From Apus apus (lineage: Eukaryota; Chordata; Aves; Apodiformes; Apodidae), in the NCBI RefSeq assembly GCF_020740795.1, contig NC_067290.1:21709001-21773000 (forward strand): a DNA stretch of 64,000 nucleotides, written 5' to 3'. Of this stretch, positions 52,501-64,000 are shown piece after piece. Position 1 is the first letter of the stretch; each line of letters starts with the position of its first letter. A program made the position numbers and the translations under genes. Under the pieces are notes generated by a model, which saw only the letters and a list, made by a program, of their open reading frames with translations, made no database searches and had not been told where the DNA came from.

Positions 52501-55500
52501 ATCTTAATTTAAAATGCCTAAACATATAAACATATGTTTTAGTTACATAAACACTTAAAAAAATAAAAATGAGACAGAGAGACAGAAAGGTGTCTCTAGT
52601 GGGTAAGCACAGTCTGCTTCCTTGGCTTGTACAAATTTTACCTTGTAGACCTCTTGTTACTGCATGGATCTGAATCACTGAGGATTCACTAGATCTCTAC
52701 TAGCCTATTTCTTTGATAGCAAAAGACCAAAATCTAATGGGAGATTTAGAGAGCACTAAGAAGTGTTTTCCTGTATCAGGTAGAATTTTGTAGGAGACAT
52801 GTTTATTGCATGGTTGCCCGTAGCTGGGGGCTAAATTCTTCAAATAGTCTCTTTCAGTTACCAGGAACTATTCAATCATTATTTTGTCTTTCAGCACATG
52901 ATAATGTGTCATATGCTCCAGCTGAAGTACCAACTAACATTCTTACAAGCAGGGTTTAACTATACTGGGTGCACAGATACAAAGTATGTTATCTTTTTTC
53001 ATTTTGGACTCCAGTGCTTTTACCTTCAGCATGGCTAAAATCAGTTAAAATACATGAAACCTCATCCCTTCATCCTTTCAATCAAGTTTCTTGAATATTA
53101 CTTTCTATGCTTCCTTACCTGATGCTTTATCACCACAGACTACGCAATACTCTACTACCTGGGGCCGCTGAACATCAGCCTTTCCGAGCAAACGTTCCAC
53201 TGAAGCAGAGTCTGTCACTATCTAAAACAAAATTCCAGAACAAAAAGACGTAATTAGCCACCGTTTCCTTCTGACATAAAGTAAGAAGTTCTGCCTACAG
53301 AACAAGAGTGGGTTATGAATAGGGAATATTTGGCTGATTTTGAGAATAAGTATGACATGTGCAATGAAAACACATAGTAGAAAATGCAAGTTAATGGCAG
53401 TTTTTACTGTCAATAGTGAGACTGTTAGAACAGTCAGCAAATTCCAAATAAAACTCCTAGCTTTATTCAATACAAGTTTCCTCACTTGTGCAGTCAACTT
53501 TATTCCTCCCTTCTTGCAATCACTCTCAAACAGCTGCTATGTTTTGGACAAAGATGGCTGTATTTCAGATGCTCTTCCCATCTATCCTTTCTCTAGCTGT
53601 TATGGGTATAGAGGGGACAGCCTGAAGCCGAATTCCACTACAGAAACAGTTTCACTTCCAAATGCCTCGGATTCCAAAACTTCTCTTCAGAACATTCTAT
53701 TTAACACAGAAAAGTTAAAAAAAAGCAAAAAAAGCCACTCTCCCCTACAACATCAGCTAACCCATTTAACATAGTAGAATAAGTTTTAAAAGACTTTATA
53801 TAATTTTTCAAATATTTATGTAAGAATGATCTATGTCTCCCTGTAAAATATTCTCTATTGTAACAGTAGCAATAAGGACCAGGCGCCAGAATGCTAGGAA
53901 GGAACCTCAACTTTCACTAGAAATAGATCATTGTTTATATAATTTATTTTGCAACACTCCCATTGGCCTGGGTTACACTCAAGACCTACAAACAACAACA
54001 GAAGACAGCTTCTGCTCCAAAGTGCTTTTAATGCAGTGTCTTGCTACTGCGTTGTGCACATAAGTTTGCTCAGGCGAGTTGTATCTCTTTATAGCTATGG
54101 ATCTTGAACAGACCATCTGCAATGCTGGCACTCCTCACTATCACCATCTTAAGTATTAGCTTATGTCTTTGGAAATTTAATGAGAACACGTAACAAAGGG
54201 TGATTAATGCAATGAAAAGAATGAGGAACGTGAAGACGGGAGTGTCCATGATTGAACAGCAAAGCCCACAGCCAGTACTAACCCATGTCCTTAGAACTTT
54301 AGAAAACTATTGCAGTTTGTCTTAAAGCAATTCTAAACTGAAATAATCTGAAATCTGAAAACTGAGAAACAGAAATCTATGGTCTATCTCAATTACTGTT
54401 TTTACCTGAATTCTGCCTGGCACAATGTTGTCCGTGGTGGTGAAGATAAGCTGTTTGGCATTAGATGTCTCCGGTGCTGCCAGTATCACCTTTCCTGCCC
54501 CAGTTCCATCTGGACTGGCTAAAATAAACTGTTGCTTTGGAGACACAGCTGAGTCCACTGCTGTCACTATTTGGATTTTTTGACCTGTTTGCTGATCTGT
54601 CACAATCTGTAAAACATATTGAAGAATTTTATAAGCCACAGCAAACTTTGTTTTAAAACATTTCATTCTGTCTCAGACTTAGATGATCATCTCTTTTAAT
54701 TGCACTTGTAATTTATTCTTCTGCTATTGGTACATTTATCACACTGGTGCAAAATCATTGCAGCTACCTACATAAGTGCAAAACAAAATCAAACTGAATT
54801 TATAAGTGTTTATGTATCTAAATACCCACTGCATAGATGGAAAATACTAGACAATTGTGAAAAGTGTGAGTCTGATATTGTTAATATTTTTCAGGTTTTT
54901 TTATATATATCTCTCTATCCCTTTTCAGGGACTGTTTAGATTATTTTTTCAGACTAGAATATGCTATTTTATGTCTCATATGCATAAACATTTAAGTGTC
55001 TAAGCATATGGAGTCTACAAACAAAGTACCAAAGAAGCTCTGAGGTTAAAGGACAACCATTACTCCTCAGTCCCATTCCTGTACGCTTCAGTACAGCATC
55101 TACCTTGCAAAGAAATACTGATACATATTGATATATTTACTCTATACATGCTGCAATATGAATTTCTGGATTACATTACATTACACACAAAAATCATACC
55201 AGGTATAGTAAATATAATGACAATGTCAAAATAATTTAAAAAGTGGTTTTGGGGCTGTTCACAGGGGCAGTACCACCCACCCTGACCAAGACAAATCCCA
55301 AGAAGAGTCCATCCTGTGATGGAGGCGGCATTGCCAGGGCTGTTCCAAATTCTAGCCCAAGGTCCTCTTCTCCAGCACCACCTCTGGCAGGAGTACACAG
55401 GGGAATTGTGCTGGCACGGAGCAGGGTCAGGGAGGGAAAAGTTCGGTATTGCAGTATTGCAGCCTTAACAATTCGTACATCTTTTGTCACTGCATACATT

Positions 55501-58500
55501 CTGATTTATTAATGGGATCTTCATATTATCTGTCAGTAACAACAACCCACTGTGCAGCATTCCCCGAAGGCTAACTTCATCCTAAACAGGCTAGTCTCCA
55601 ACTGGCTATGACAGAGAGAGGCATGTCCTTGCAGATGATCTTAGGTGTTCTGTTGACAATGCCCACTGGCTATGGCTAGAGCTCAAAACTTATCTACTTG
55701 GGCTAAGTTTAACCTCTGCAAGTGCTCCACACTGACTACATCATCCATACCATTACCTACACAGCCAACCGCTCATCACCAAATACGTGCTAAGGGAGAA
55801 AGATAATTCTAGTTTGCACTAAAAATTACCTGTTCTCACATAATTTAAGGAAATCTTCCACTGATTTTAGCATGCTTTGATTTAAACCTAAGTGGGAGAA
55901 GAAAAAAAATAATTATGTAATAGCTAGTGATTTAATCAATGGATTTTTACCTGGATGCGTTGTGGTGAAGCTACAGAGGAGTCTGTGGAAATTATCTGGA
56001 TACGTTGGGAAGGGCTGGTCATCACTGGAGATTCAGAGAGTGAAGTCTGAACAGTCTGCACCTGTAAATAACATACAGAATTATAATGTACTCTTACAGT
56101 ACTGAACAATTAAAAATACATTAATTTATTAAAGACTAGGTCACCCTATAGCATGGAATCTAAATTTATTAGAAAGGTTACAGTCATTAAACCAACTTGG
56201 AGTTATTTTCAACAAAGGATCAGAATACTGGCTTTTTCTGGGAACTGAATGAACTTGACAAATGACAGGACACAAAACCAAACCACCACCACTCTGCCCC
56301 AAATAAATCACTGGATAATTACTATGTGATCCTTTGGCTTACTGAAATGCATAAATACTTTTTTCCACGTTCAGTTATGCATTTGTCTCACTTTTTGCTT
56401 TTGTAAAAACAAAATACACCATATACACAATGTAGAATGTAAAATATTTCACCTTTTAATAATTTCAAAGTACTTTATGAACTGCTTTTAAAATTTTCAG
56501 CTGCCTCAAATTTAGAAAAACTTTTCTCTAGGCCTCTAAATAACAATGGTCCCAAGCCCAGGAACACAAGGGACAAGAGATACACGGAATCTGCTGGAAG
56601 AATATGTGATGCTTTATTATGGACCTTTCTGGTCAACTGCATAAAATTTGACTTCCTAAGTAAAAACATTTAAAAAAAAAAAAAAAGGAAAAAGAAAAAA
56701 GAAGTAGTAGTAGTCCAAGAATATGCAATGCCTTAAAAAAGTTCTATCAGAGATTTACAAGTTTAACTTCAGACAGCGTTCATAAGTAATATAAGAAATA
56801 AATTAAGCTATCATTAATTAGAATCTGAAATAAATTGAATCAAAGTATTCTGAAAGCAAACAGCTTGTAAGTACCCATGTCAAGAAGATAACACAGTTCA
56901 GTGTTATCTTAGGTTCAATTACAGGATTAAACATAACATTGACTATTCTGATCTGTTCTTCAGAAGAGACTTGACACCATGAAACCTGTACTATGTATAA
57001 AGCAACTGCTTTGGAAGCTGTGCATGCAAAACCTTTTCAATGACAGTATGTTTCTGTAATTCTAAAATAAATTTATAACAATAAATTCACTAATTTCTTT
57101 AAGATGGGAAAGAGTCTCTAAAGAGATTTCATCTTCAAGATACGAAGGAACAAAGCAGGCTGTATATCATAGAAAACTTCAGTGCATCACATTTGACAGA
57201 GGCTTAATCAACAATTGTTTAAAAGAAGCCACAAACACTGTGACTCAGACAGTCAGAAAATAACACAGATAATGTAAAAGACAGCTCAAAACCTCATTTC
57301 CTTATACAAAACACATCAAGTACACTTATTGTAAGTGACAGGGGAAAAATAATCTGCTTACTGGAGCTCCCTAGCTGTACACTGCGTAGACTGTAGTACT
57401 TACAGTGCCAAATTCTTCCTGCAGTTTTATTTACATTTTTCCTCAGCAAAACTCTGAGGGCAAAACAATCCAAGAGAAATGCCTATATCACTTTTAGTCA
57501 GATTATAGGTATTTTCAGCCAGTCTCCATTACCGAGGATTCCAATCACAGAAAGCAGCCAGCATTGTTTTAAAAAGCCCTCTCTGTGACCCTGTTCCTCT
57601 GAAGGTCAAGTGCATTATCATTCCCTGTAACCAAGGAAGCAGAATCGACGTGTTCCTGCTGTTTTGCCAGCTGCTGAAGGAGTTTGTCTAATAGTAAAAT
57701 TAATTTCATCTGGGGAAGATAGTCCCATCTTATCAAGCTTACCCCTCCTCCTGTTCTCAAGCCCCTCAACTTGCTTACTCTCTGTGAACTGTAAACCAGC
57801 AAAACGAAATCTGAAAACAGGGCATGCCTGTATCTTGAATTATTTTCAAATATGCAAAATTGAAAGGAAAATCCACCACATACCTTGAGGAGCATCCTTA
57901 GCCTTAAAGTTCATTAAGCTAATGTATTCAAAGGAACTTAGGCCTTTCTAACCTAATCCCAGGCCCTCAAATATGAAGTAGCATAATCAGTCTTACTACA
58001 TGTAAGAATTCACATACTAAGTTCATTACATATGTGTGATTCATTAAACTCTATAACAAAATATTTTTATGAGGCTGCAGCAAAGGCTGACAAATGGGTG
58101 AAAAAAAAATATTAAAATTTTTAGAAAGGGAAAATTGTTGAAAGTTATGATATGTTAAGTTTTGGAAACATGATCATGTACTTGACAGGTTTTACAACAG
58201 TAGACTTGAATGCAGTGGATTTCCACTACAAAGCCTTACGCAACACAAATGCAAGACCCATGTGTCTTTCAGTAGCACTGGTATTTTATTTTAGCTTCAA
58301 GGACTCCTAATCTTAGCACAGAAATGTGCTCTCCATTGAAATTAGGCTCTTGATTTGATAGTGTACAACTCTCTAAAAATATTATCTAGGAATAACTACT
58401 GCAGCAGTGTATTTACAGCATAGCTACAACAAAACTGTCAGGTGACCAACTGTGATCTAGTGTGGGGAAAAGGGTTATACCTAAAACATGTGAGAAAACC

Positions 58501-59036
58501 CAATGAAATTTTAGTTGGATTTTCCTTGTGCTTATTATCTGACACCACACTTTATAACCTAGGCTTTTATTTGTCCAGTTAATTCAGGAAATACATTTAT
58601 AATACCTGATTATGTCCCTGTCTTTCCTGGGACAAGAAACAAATCCTGAACACTTGATCAGTACTGTGAGGGACCAGCCCCCCAACCCCACTGTAGCCCT
58701 TACAACAAAGTTTCATTTGCATCCCAACAGGCCTGCCGAGAGGATAATCAGAACATAATCAGACCAAGTGGTATTGGATGGTCGACCATTTCCTGGCCCG
58801 TTACATTTTAATCTCTCTCTCTGGAAGGGCCAGGTCTGACACTAAGGTTGGATTCAGCTGCACCTGGGCTCCTCTCTGAGGAGTTTAGAAAGCAAGGGTG
58901 TCCAGTTTGAATCTCCCCAGGTTGCCCTACCTGGGTCATGACAGCTATATAAACCTCTGTTCAGAAGTAGGCTTCCCCACTCTACAGTTTGGAATACTTG
59001 CATTACACACAGAAAGTGGAATTATCCTATTTCTTA

Positions 59037-59129
<93 letters not shown>

Positions 59130-62100
59130 AAAGTTGCTTGTTTTCTGAATCAAAATACTACCTAGCCATCAAAATTTGAAATAAAATAAAAAACCTATCA
59201 AATGTAGTGTACTGATGTAGTTGGTACTACATTAGTAACTACTGACGTAGTTTGCAGCTTTGTCACAATTACCTGAGTCACTCACAAATTCTCAAAGATT
59301 AACTCTCCTGACCACTTGAGCCCTTTGTAGAATGGCAGATAAAATTCAGATCCACCATGTAAGATCTCACCTGTAGTGTAACTGCCCTAATGGGACACTG
59401 GTGCAAGATCATGTACGAGACACATGAAGGCAACAGTCCTGGAAGAGGTACAACTCTTCCGTGGCATATCTCCATCCTAAAGAATTACAGACTGCATCTT
59501 ATCTAACATCCCAGTACTTATAGGACACAGCAGCTCTGCCACATCTGGAAACACTCCTGAATTCAGAGACTGCCAAACTGCGTAAGCCACATACATGACT
59601 CCCATGTGCACTTTGTGTGAGACACCTCACAGGCTGACAGCTTGTCTAGGTTTGTGCAATTAACAGAAACTTGAGAAAAGCTGTATTTGAACTAAAGACT
59701 ACCTGAGAGGACTCAGCATCGAAACTCCACCTTACAAATTCATCCAGAAATGAGAAAATGGTCAACATTAAACATAAATGGCCTTATTTTACACTTCATT
59801 AACTCTTACAACAAAGCAAACAATTATTCCATCAAAACAGCAGTGTTTCTACTCTCCTTTTCAGCACACTGTGCTTCATCTGGACTCAAACCCTAAATTG
59901 CTGAACTACTTATGATGTAATGTGACAGAGAGATCTGAAGATGGCCAAGAAAACAAAGGACAAAGATGTCCAGTATCTTTTCAGTTCCATGGCAAAACAT
60001 ACTTTCAGAAAGGCCAAAGGTTTTGATGTGCGCTTATCAAGGTGCTCAGGGAACAAAAAGCAATGGAAATCCTCTAGGACTGCAGCTGGCATAAATGAGA
60101 TCCCAGTAGCACAGGGCTCAGTAGAGTCATCTCTTGTGACACTCTCTCTCTCTGTCTAGCTTCTTGACAGAGAAAAGGGATGCACTGGGAATGGTTTGTG
60201 GCTGTCATGGAACCAGAAGGGGACAGCTTTAGCAAATACTAAAAATTCTGGTCACATCAGAGCTGATACTGAAATGAGGAAGTAGTCCTTATTCCTCCCC
60301 ACAGTGACAGTTCTGTTTAGAAATTTTGCATTGAAAACTAAGGCACTGCACAGGGAATACATCTCCACTTCATAAAAAATAATTTTTTCTTAAACAATAT
60401 GTAAATCAAACCTAAGTTGGTACTAGGACTGAACCTGGGCCACTGATATATTGCACACTGACAGTACTAAATAAATACTTGAGAAAAGCAAGACTAATTA
60501 TTTTTGCACTATGGCTAAAGTATATTTTATGCTTTTTAAAAGCTACTCAGGATGAGGAGAAACTGCTGCAATTTCCTCTGAACCCCCCAGCTGTTCTGTT
60601 TTCCAGTCTCATGAAATGTAAGTGAAGGCAACAGCAGGCACCTAAAATGGAGCGCTCTCAGCCAATCTCTTCAGAAATACAGTTGGAAAACTGCAGCAAG
60701 CAACACTGCTACGAAGCAGAAGCAACCAACAGCAGTGAAACTATTTGAAGGACAATTGTACAAAGTCCTAAACATAGAATAAGTACAAAAATATATGTAA
60801 TACTGGAATGCACTCAGTAGCTTCTGTAAGATACTCACAGTTTCATGGAAAACAAACCTGATGAACCATTGCTCAAGAAAGAAAAACAACATATGGCCTA
60901 CTTGTATGACAGACTGATGTGGTGCTTGGCATCATAGTTCTCAATTAACCCATGCACTATATATGTGGTAATTATGTTGAAAAAATGAGGCAGATATAGC
61001 TAAACCTGCCAAAATCTGCACTACATTATCCTGCTTGCAACTTGTGTCTCATCATTCATAGCTTAAAATCCAGTGCACAATTAATGACTCTCCTTCCATT
61101 TAATTTTCACCAATGAACAATACGATATTCTGAAGAAGCCTCTCATTTTTAAGGCCAGTGCCAGATTTCATGCTAGGTTTTCTCTGAGAAAAAGTGAGTA
61201 CAAATACAGAATTTTAGCACACTTCAAGAAAACTAGTAACATATTTACCTGTATTATTAAAAACTGTATCTGACTGAAGACACAAAGAGCAGGAAGACTG
61301 CCTTTCATAAAGAAATAGTTCAACATTAACATGGTCATAGCAGTAATTAATTCTTAATGAGATAATGCTACTTATAACTGTTTTTCCATTAACAAAGTTT
61401 TCACAGTGTTACGCAGTGGACAGGCATATATAATTTAAGGAGGAGTTGAATACTATAAAGAGATGAAGCCCTCTATTTACCCACCGGCCAGGAAGAAATC
61501 ACAGAGCTTCATACACTCTTGAGATGGAGCGATCTCTCCAGTGGCAAGATACAACCATCACACTACGTAACCACGGTGCATTTCCTGCACGAGGAATTAC
61601 AAATGTCACATATTTTATGTGCCTTAGATGTGATTATAGCACTCAAGTTCTACCAAAATAGAATAAGGTTTGCTAGTATTCTGACTACAGGTTTTTATTT
61701 CCAAGATAGTTTAGATGTGTTTTTAAAAAATGCAGGTTGCCAAATTGACACCTGGTATAGCAAACTAGAGTAAAAACTCCCTTGTTTGTTTTCAGTGTGC
61801 AATTCTGGAGTCTTCAGGAACCACTCTTTAGGTGCTATTTCCAGGATGCTCAGCTGGCCATTTTCCACTATTTAAAACAAACTAATTTTTTTTTAGAAAA
61901 AAATTGCTCTAAGTACAGCATTTCTGAATGTACAATCCATTTCTGAATGCACAATGACACACTTCTCTCCTTCATATATAAGGGCTTCTTCTTCAACTAA
62001 AAATATTTTTTAATACCCAGGTGTAATCTTAGTTCAGTAGGTAAAAAAAATCTGTATGAATGTTTGAAAGTGGCCTTGTCTACAGAGATCATTCAGCCTA

Positions 62101-62894
62101 CTTGCCCTTTGGTATTTATGAAACCCATTTATTATGTAATCATATGAAAAATCATATGATATATTTGAAGGATATTAAACCAAATAATTTTAGACAGATA
62201 AAAATGCTAGTTTATTTTTCGACTGCGGTTTGCATACTAAAGGAAATACACAGCTTATTTACTATGGCCATGACCACATTTTCCAAGTTTATGCGTCAAT
62301 TTAGACATTTTAGCTGCCGAGCATCCAAGCTTTAGTGTATATACATGAAGACATAAATTAATATAATTTAAAGTAGATTTTGTGCTCTTTTTCCCATACC
62401 TGTAGGTAGAAAATATAAATCCTGATATAAACAAGTCACCCTACTGTAAATTCAATATAATGTATAAACCAGGAAATTTTAAACACTGTTCTGGATCTAG
62501 ATGAAAACTGATGAGAAACTTTTCATGTCCAAAATGGTCAAGTTAATGATCAAATGACCAGAAATTCTGTTGTACTAATTTTTTTAACAATCCATAATAC
62601 AACCAAGTTTCTCTGTAGTTTGTGTTGAATTTCCTACTTGCATCCCTAATATGGGGGCCAACAAACCACGTATCGGTTGCACTGGTTTCTTGTTTGTGCC
62701 CAGGCGGAAAGCAATACTGATCTATAAAGATTTTCTGTTCCATTCATGCTAATTGTAAACACCAAGGATTCCCTAATATATTTTTTATTTAAAAAGCTCA
62801 TATCCCAACTGTTGTGATATCATCTGTCACTCACCTCAGCCACCTGCTGAGCCTCCACTACCTGCTGAGCCAGCACCTCCATATTGGTTGCCAT
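37549..62894 (-). CDS. NR2C2: Nuclear receptor NR2C2 (testicular receptor 4, TR4), 14 coding exons
   Basis: Orphan nuclear receptor that binds AGGTCA direct repeats (notably DR1) as a homodimer or with NR2C1. Coding exons, minus strand: 62894-62835, 56061-55951, 54606-54406, 53221-53119, 52109-51930, 51194-51047, 49458-49365, 49003-48870, 47466-47289, 45207-45086, 44584-44445, 41568-41431, 39930-39825, 37723-37549. All join in frame to 629 residues. Landmarks: [17 protein letters not shown] at the start, like paralogue NR2C1; internal MTSPSQRIQ at residue 34, the start of the 596-residue human form; DNA-binding domain about 150-222, with [11 protein letters not shown]-box CEGCKG (167-172) and CQFCRLKKC; a hinge; and a ligand-binding domain from about 385 to the C-terminal [18 protein letters not shown]. 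The first exon begins at an acceptor (62918), so promoter and upstream non-coding exon(s) lie beyond the window. Confidence 0.97.
43268..43340 (-). repeat. CA/C-rich low-complexity run with G-quadruplex potential on the NR2C2 strand
   Basis: On + a run of A-tracts and CCCC blocks (aaaaccccaccaaacc, then accccaaccccaacccc). On the minus strand, the NR2C2 transcript strand, this gives at least four GGGG runs separated by short T-rich loops. It is within the intron between coding exons 11 and 12. Confidence 0.6.
45843..46990 (-). mobile_element. CR1 LINE, 5'-truncated copy in an NR2C2 intron
   Basis: On the minus strand it begins in reverse transcriptase ([20 protein letters not shown], the CR1 form of YLDFxxAFDTV) and runs through the rest of ORF2 and the 3' UTR. 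It ends near 45843, with the tail sequence GGTTGGAGACCTTCAAGATC on +. It is about 1.15 kb long. Its open frame is broken by several stops and shifts, so it cannot move. It lies in the intron between coding exons 9 and 10, same strand as the gene. Confidence 0.92.
58665..59035 (+). mobile_element. Possible solo LTR of an endogenous retrovirus (tentative)
   Basis: A block of distinct, more GC-rich sequence begins TGTGAGGGACCAG. It carries an octamer-type ATTTGCAT (58714-58721) and a TATATAA box (58946-58952), and runs into an AAT microsatellite. This layout is LTR-like. No gag, pol or env sequence accompanies it, and I could not identify matching flanking duplications or the family. Other origins, including a unique host sequence, are equally possible. 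Confidence 0.3.
59036..59128. repeat. (AAT)n trinucleotide microsatellite, about 31 units
   Basis: An uninterrupted run of AAT/TAA triplets of about 93 bases inside the first NR2C2 intron of the window. Purity and length suggest high polymorphism. The poly-isoleucine open frame it creates is not a gene. Confidence 0.98.
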
Positions 62895-62918
62895 GGTGAA
62901 ACAAGATCATTAGAGAAC
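62835..62918 (-). other. NR2C2: NR2C2 first in-window exon with overlapping upstream ORF
   Basis: The acceptor TTTTCAAACAG ends at 62919, so the exon begins at 62918. An upstream ATG at 62910-62908 opens a 24-codon frame, out of frame with the receptor. It overlaps the main ATG (62894-62892) and stops with TGA at 62838-62836, one base before the exon ends. The upstream ATG has a weak context (C at -3, A at +4); the main ATG has a strong one (A at -3, G at +4). Confidence 0.75.
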
Positions 62919-64000
62919 CTGTTTGAAAAGATGCCAGCAACTTCCATCAGGCACAAAAGTCACGTATTATTATTAAAGAAAGCTTTTTAAAATATAATTT
63001 ACAATATTTTTTACATATCTGCCACATAAGAAAATATGCCACAGATGCCTGTGTGTGCACATCCACATACATAGACACGTGTACGTACAGTAGGTGCTGG
63101 AACCAAACTGCTCAAAAAGCGGAGGCACATAGTTATTCTTTTATTTTATAAAGCCTCTAATATACCATTTCTAGTCTATTATTTAAGCTGCAAAGAAGAG
63201 ATGTAAATTTCATACAGTAGAAAGGACTAACGTGAGTGTCAACTACTGATGCAGTGTGTGGAATTCTCGACTCTCTAAGGCACTTTCCTCAAGGGAAGAG
63301 GCTCCTTACAGCTCAGCTACTCCTGCCCTAACCGGGAAACTGTGACTTCAGCAAATGCTGATTGAGTCATTCCATCAAACTGCCATGTTCATCCATATTC
63401 TTACAGCAATCTTGCACAATAGAGCAAATAACAGAAGATAAGTTTAAATGTGACAGTTTATCTAAACTATTTTTTATTATAATGTGATAGTATTATCACT
63501 CTGAGGAGAAAACACTGCAGAATTGCTTTATCCTATGGTGAGTACCTGTACCTTCAACCTTATCCTCCACAGGGTTTAAAAAGAAAAGAAAAAAAGCAAA
63601 TAAAAAAGGTAGAAACAAGAAGAAAAACCCACATCCAATATATTTTTAATTAACTTTACCAGGGCTGTGTTTCTCTAAGGGAAAATTTATCTATGATTTC
63701 AACTTAATGCATTCAGCTTTTAATTGTGACTTACTCATTACAGAGTCAGAGTTCAGATTCTGACCCAGGTGTAGGTAATGAAAAGGCACTTCTGAATGCT
63801 GGCCCATCTGCTGTTTTATTGAAAACCTGCTGGTACTTGCAAAGCAAACATTTAACATGAAATTTAAAAATGCTGTGAACAACGCAAACCATGTTACAGA
63901 AAAAGTCACACATGCTTCTAGCAACCCCTCTTCTTAAATGCAACTCCTATTTGACAGCTGAAAATGTCAAAATTTATTAAGTTTAAAAGATTACATGGTA
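62919..64000. other. NR2C2: NR2C2 5' intron, continuing past the window edge
   Basis: Upstream of the first in-window NR2C2 exon. AT-rich and without CpG island or TATA-type promoter. This is consistent with an intron leading to an upstream non-coding exon outside the window. Short open frames near 63691-63943 show no known domain. Confidence 0.55.

Larger units (their letters stand above)
56062..62834 (-). other. NR2C2: NR2C2 intron between coding exons 1 and 2
   Basis: The longest intron in the window, 6.8 kb, with a GTGAGT donor (at 62834 reading down) and a TTATTTACAG acceptor. It contains the AAT microsatellite and the LTR-like block near 58665-59035. I see no further coding exon or known RNA gene. 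The NR2C2 introns between coding exons 2-14 are likewise AT-rich and unremarkable apart from the CR1 copy and the C-rich run listed separately. Confidence 0.8.

Noticed and set aside
58898-59179. Open frame with a poly-isoleucine tract
   Set aside because: It is simply the AAT microsatellite read in one frame.

Overview
The window is nuclear DNA of a bird. The evidence is four spliced vertebrate genes with GT-AG introns, CpG-island promoters, AT-rich intergenic DNA, very few interspersed repeats, and only CR1-type LINE copies, the usual avian retroposon. I could not run searches. Gene identities come from comparing conceptual translations with proteins I know, and exon borders from splice signals plus reading-frame continuity. 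The species is not determined.

Layout: (1) 1-3070, non-coding DNA upstream of TRH. (2) About 3100-7180, TRH on +, pre-pro-thyrotropin-releasing hormone: non-coding exon 1, a signal-peptide exon, and one exon with all TRH repeats. (3) 7180-13030, intergenic, with one CR1 tail fragment and a homeodomain-motif-rich block. (4) About 13030-25890, CpG island and RBSN (rabenosyn-5, ZFYVE20) on +, 11 coding exons, 774 residues. (5) 25890-26790, short interval between convergent gene ends. (6) 26800-28170, MRPS25 (mitoribosomal protein mS25) on -, four coding exons within 1.2 kb, 173 residues, starting in a second CpG island that carries a 16-copy minisatellite and long G/C runs. (7) About 29040-62920, NR2C2 (testicular receptor 4, TR4) on -, 14 coding exons, 629 residues. 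Its far 5' non-coding exon(s) and promoter lie beyond the right edge, and its 3' untranslated region is probably long.

The genes do not form a pathway. TRH is a secreted neuroendocrine precursor, RBSN an early-endosome Rab4/Rab5 effector, MRPS25 a mitoribosomal protein, and NR2C2 an orphan nuclear receptor. RBSN, MRPS25 and NR2C2 are also neighbours at human 3p25.1, but from memory MRPS25 is oriented differently there.

No convincing new system was found. The most useful observations are decayed hormone copies in the TRH precursor, a GC-AG intron in RBSN, a minisatellite and near-start C tract at the MRPS25 promoter, an overlapping upstream ORF in NR2C2 whose stop precedes the alternative start codon, and a perfect hairpin in the presumed NR2C2 3' UTR.
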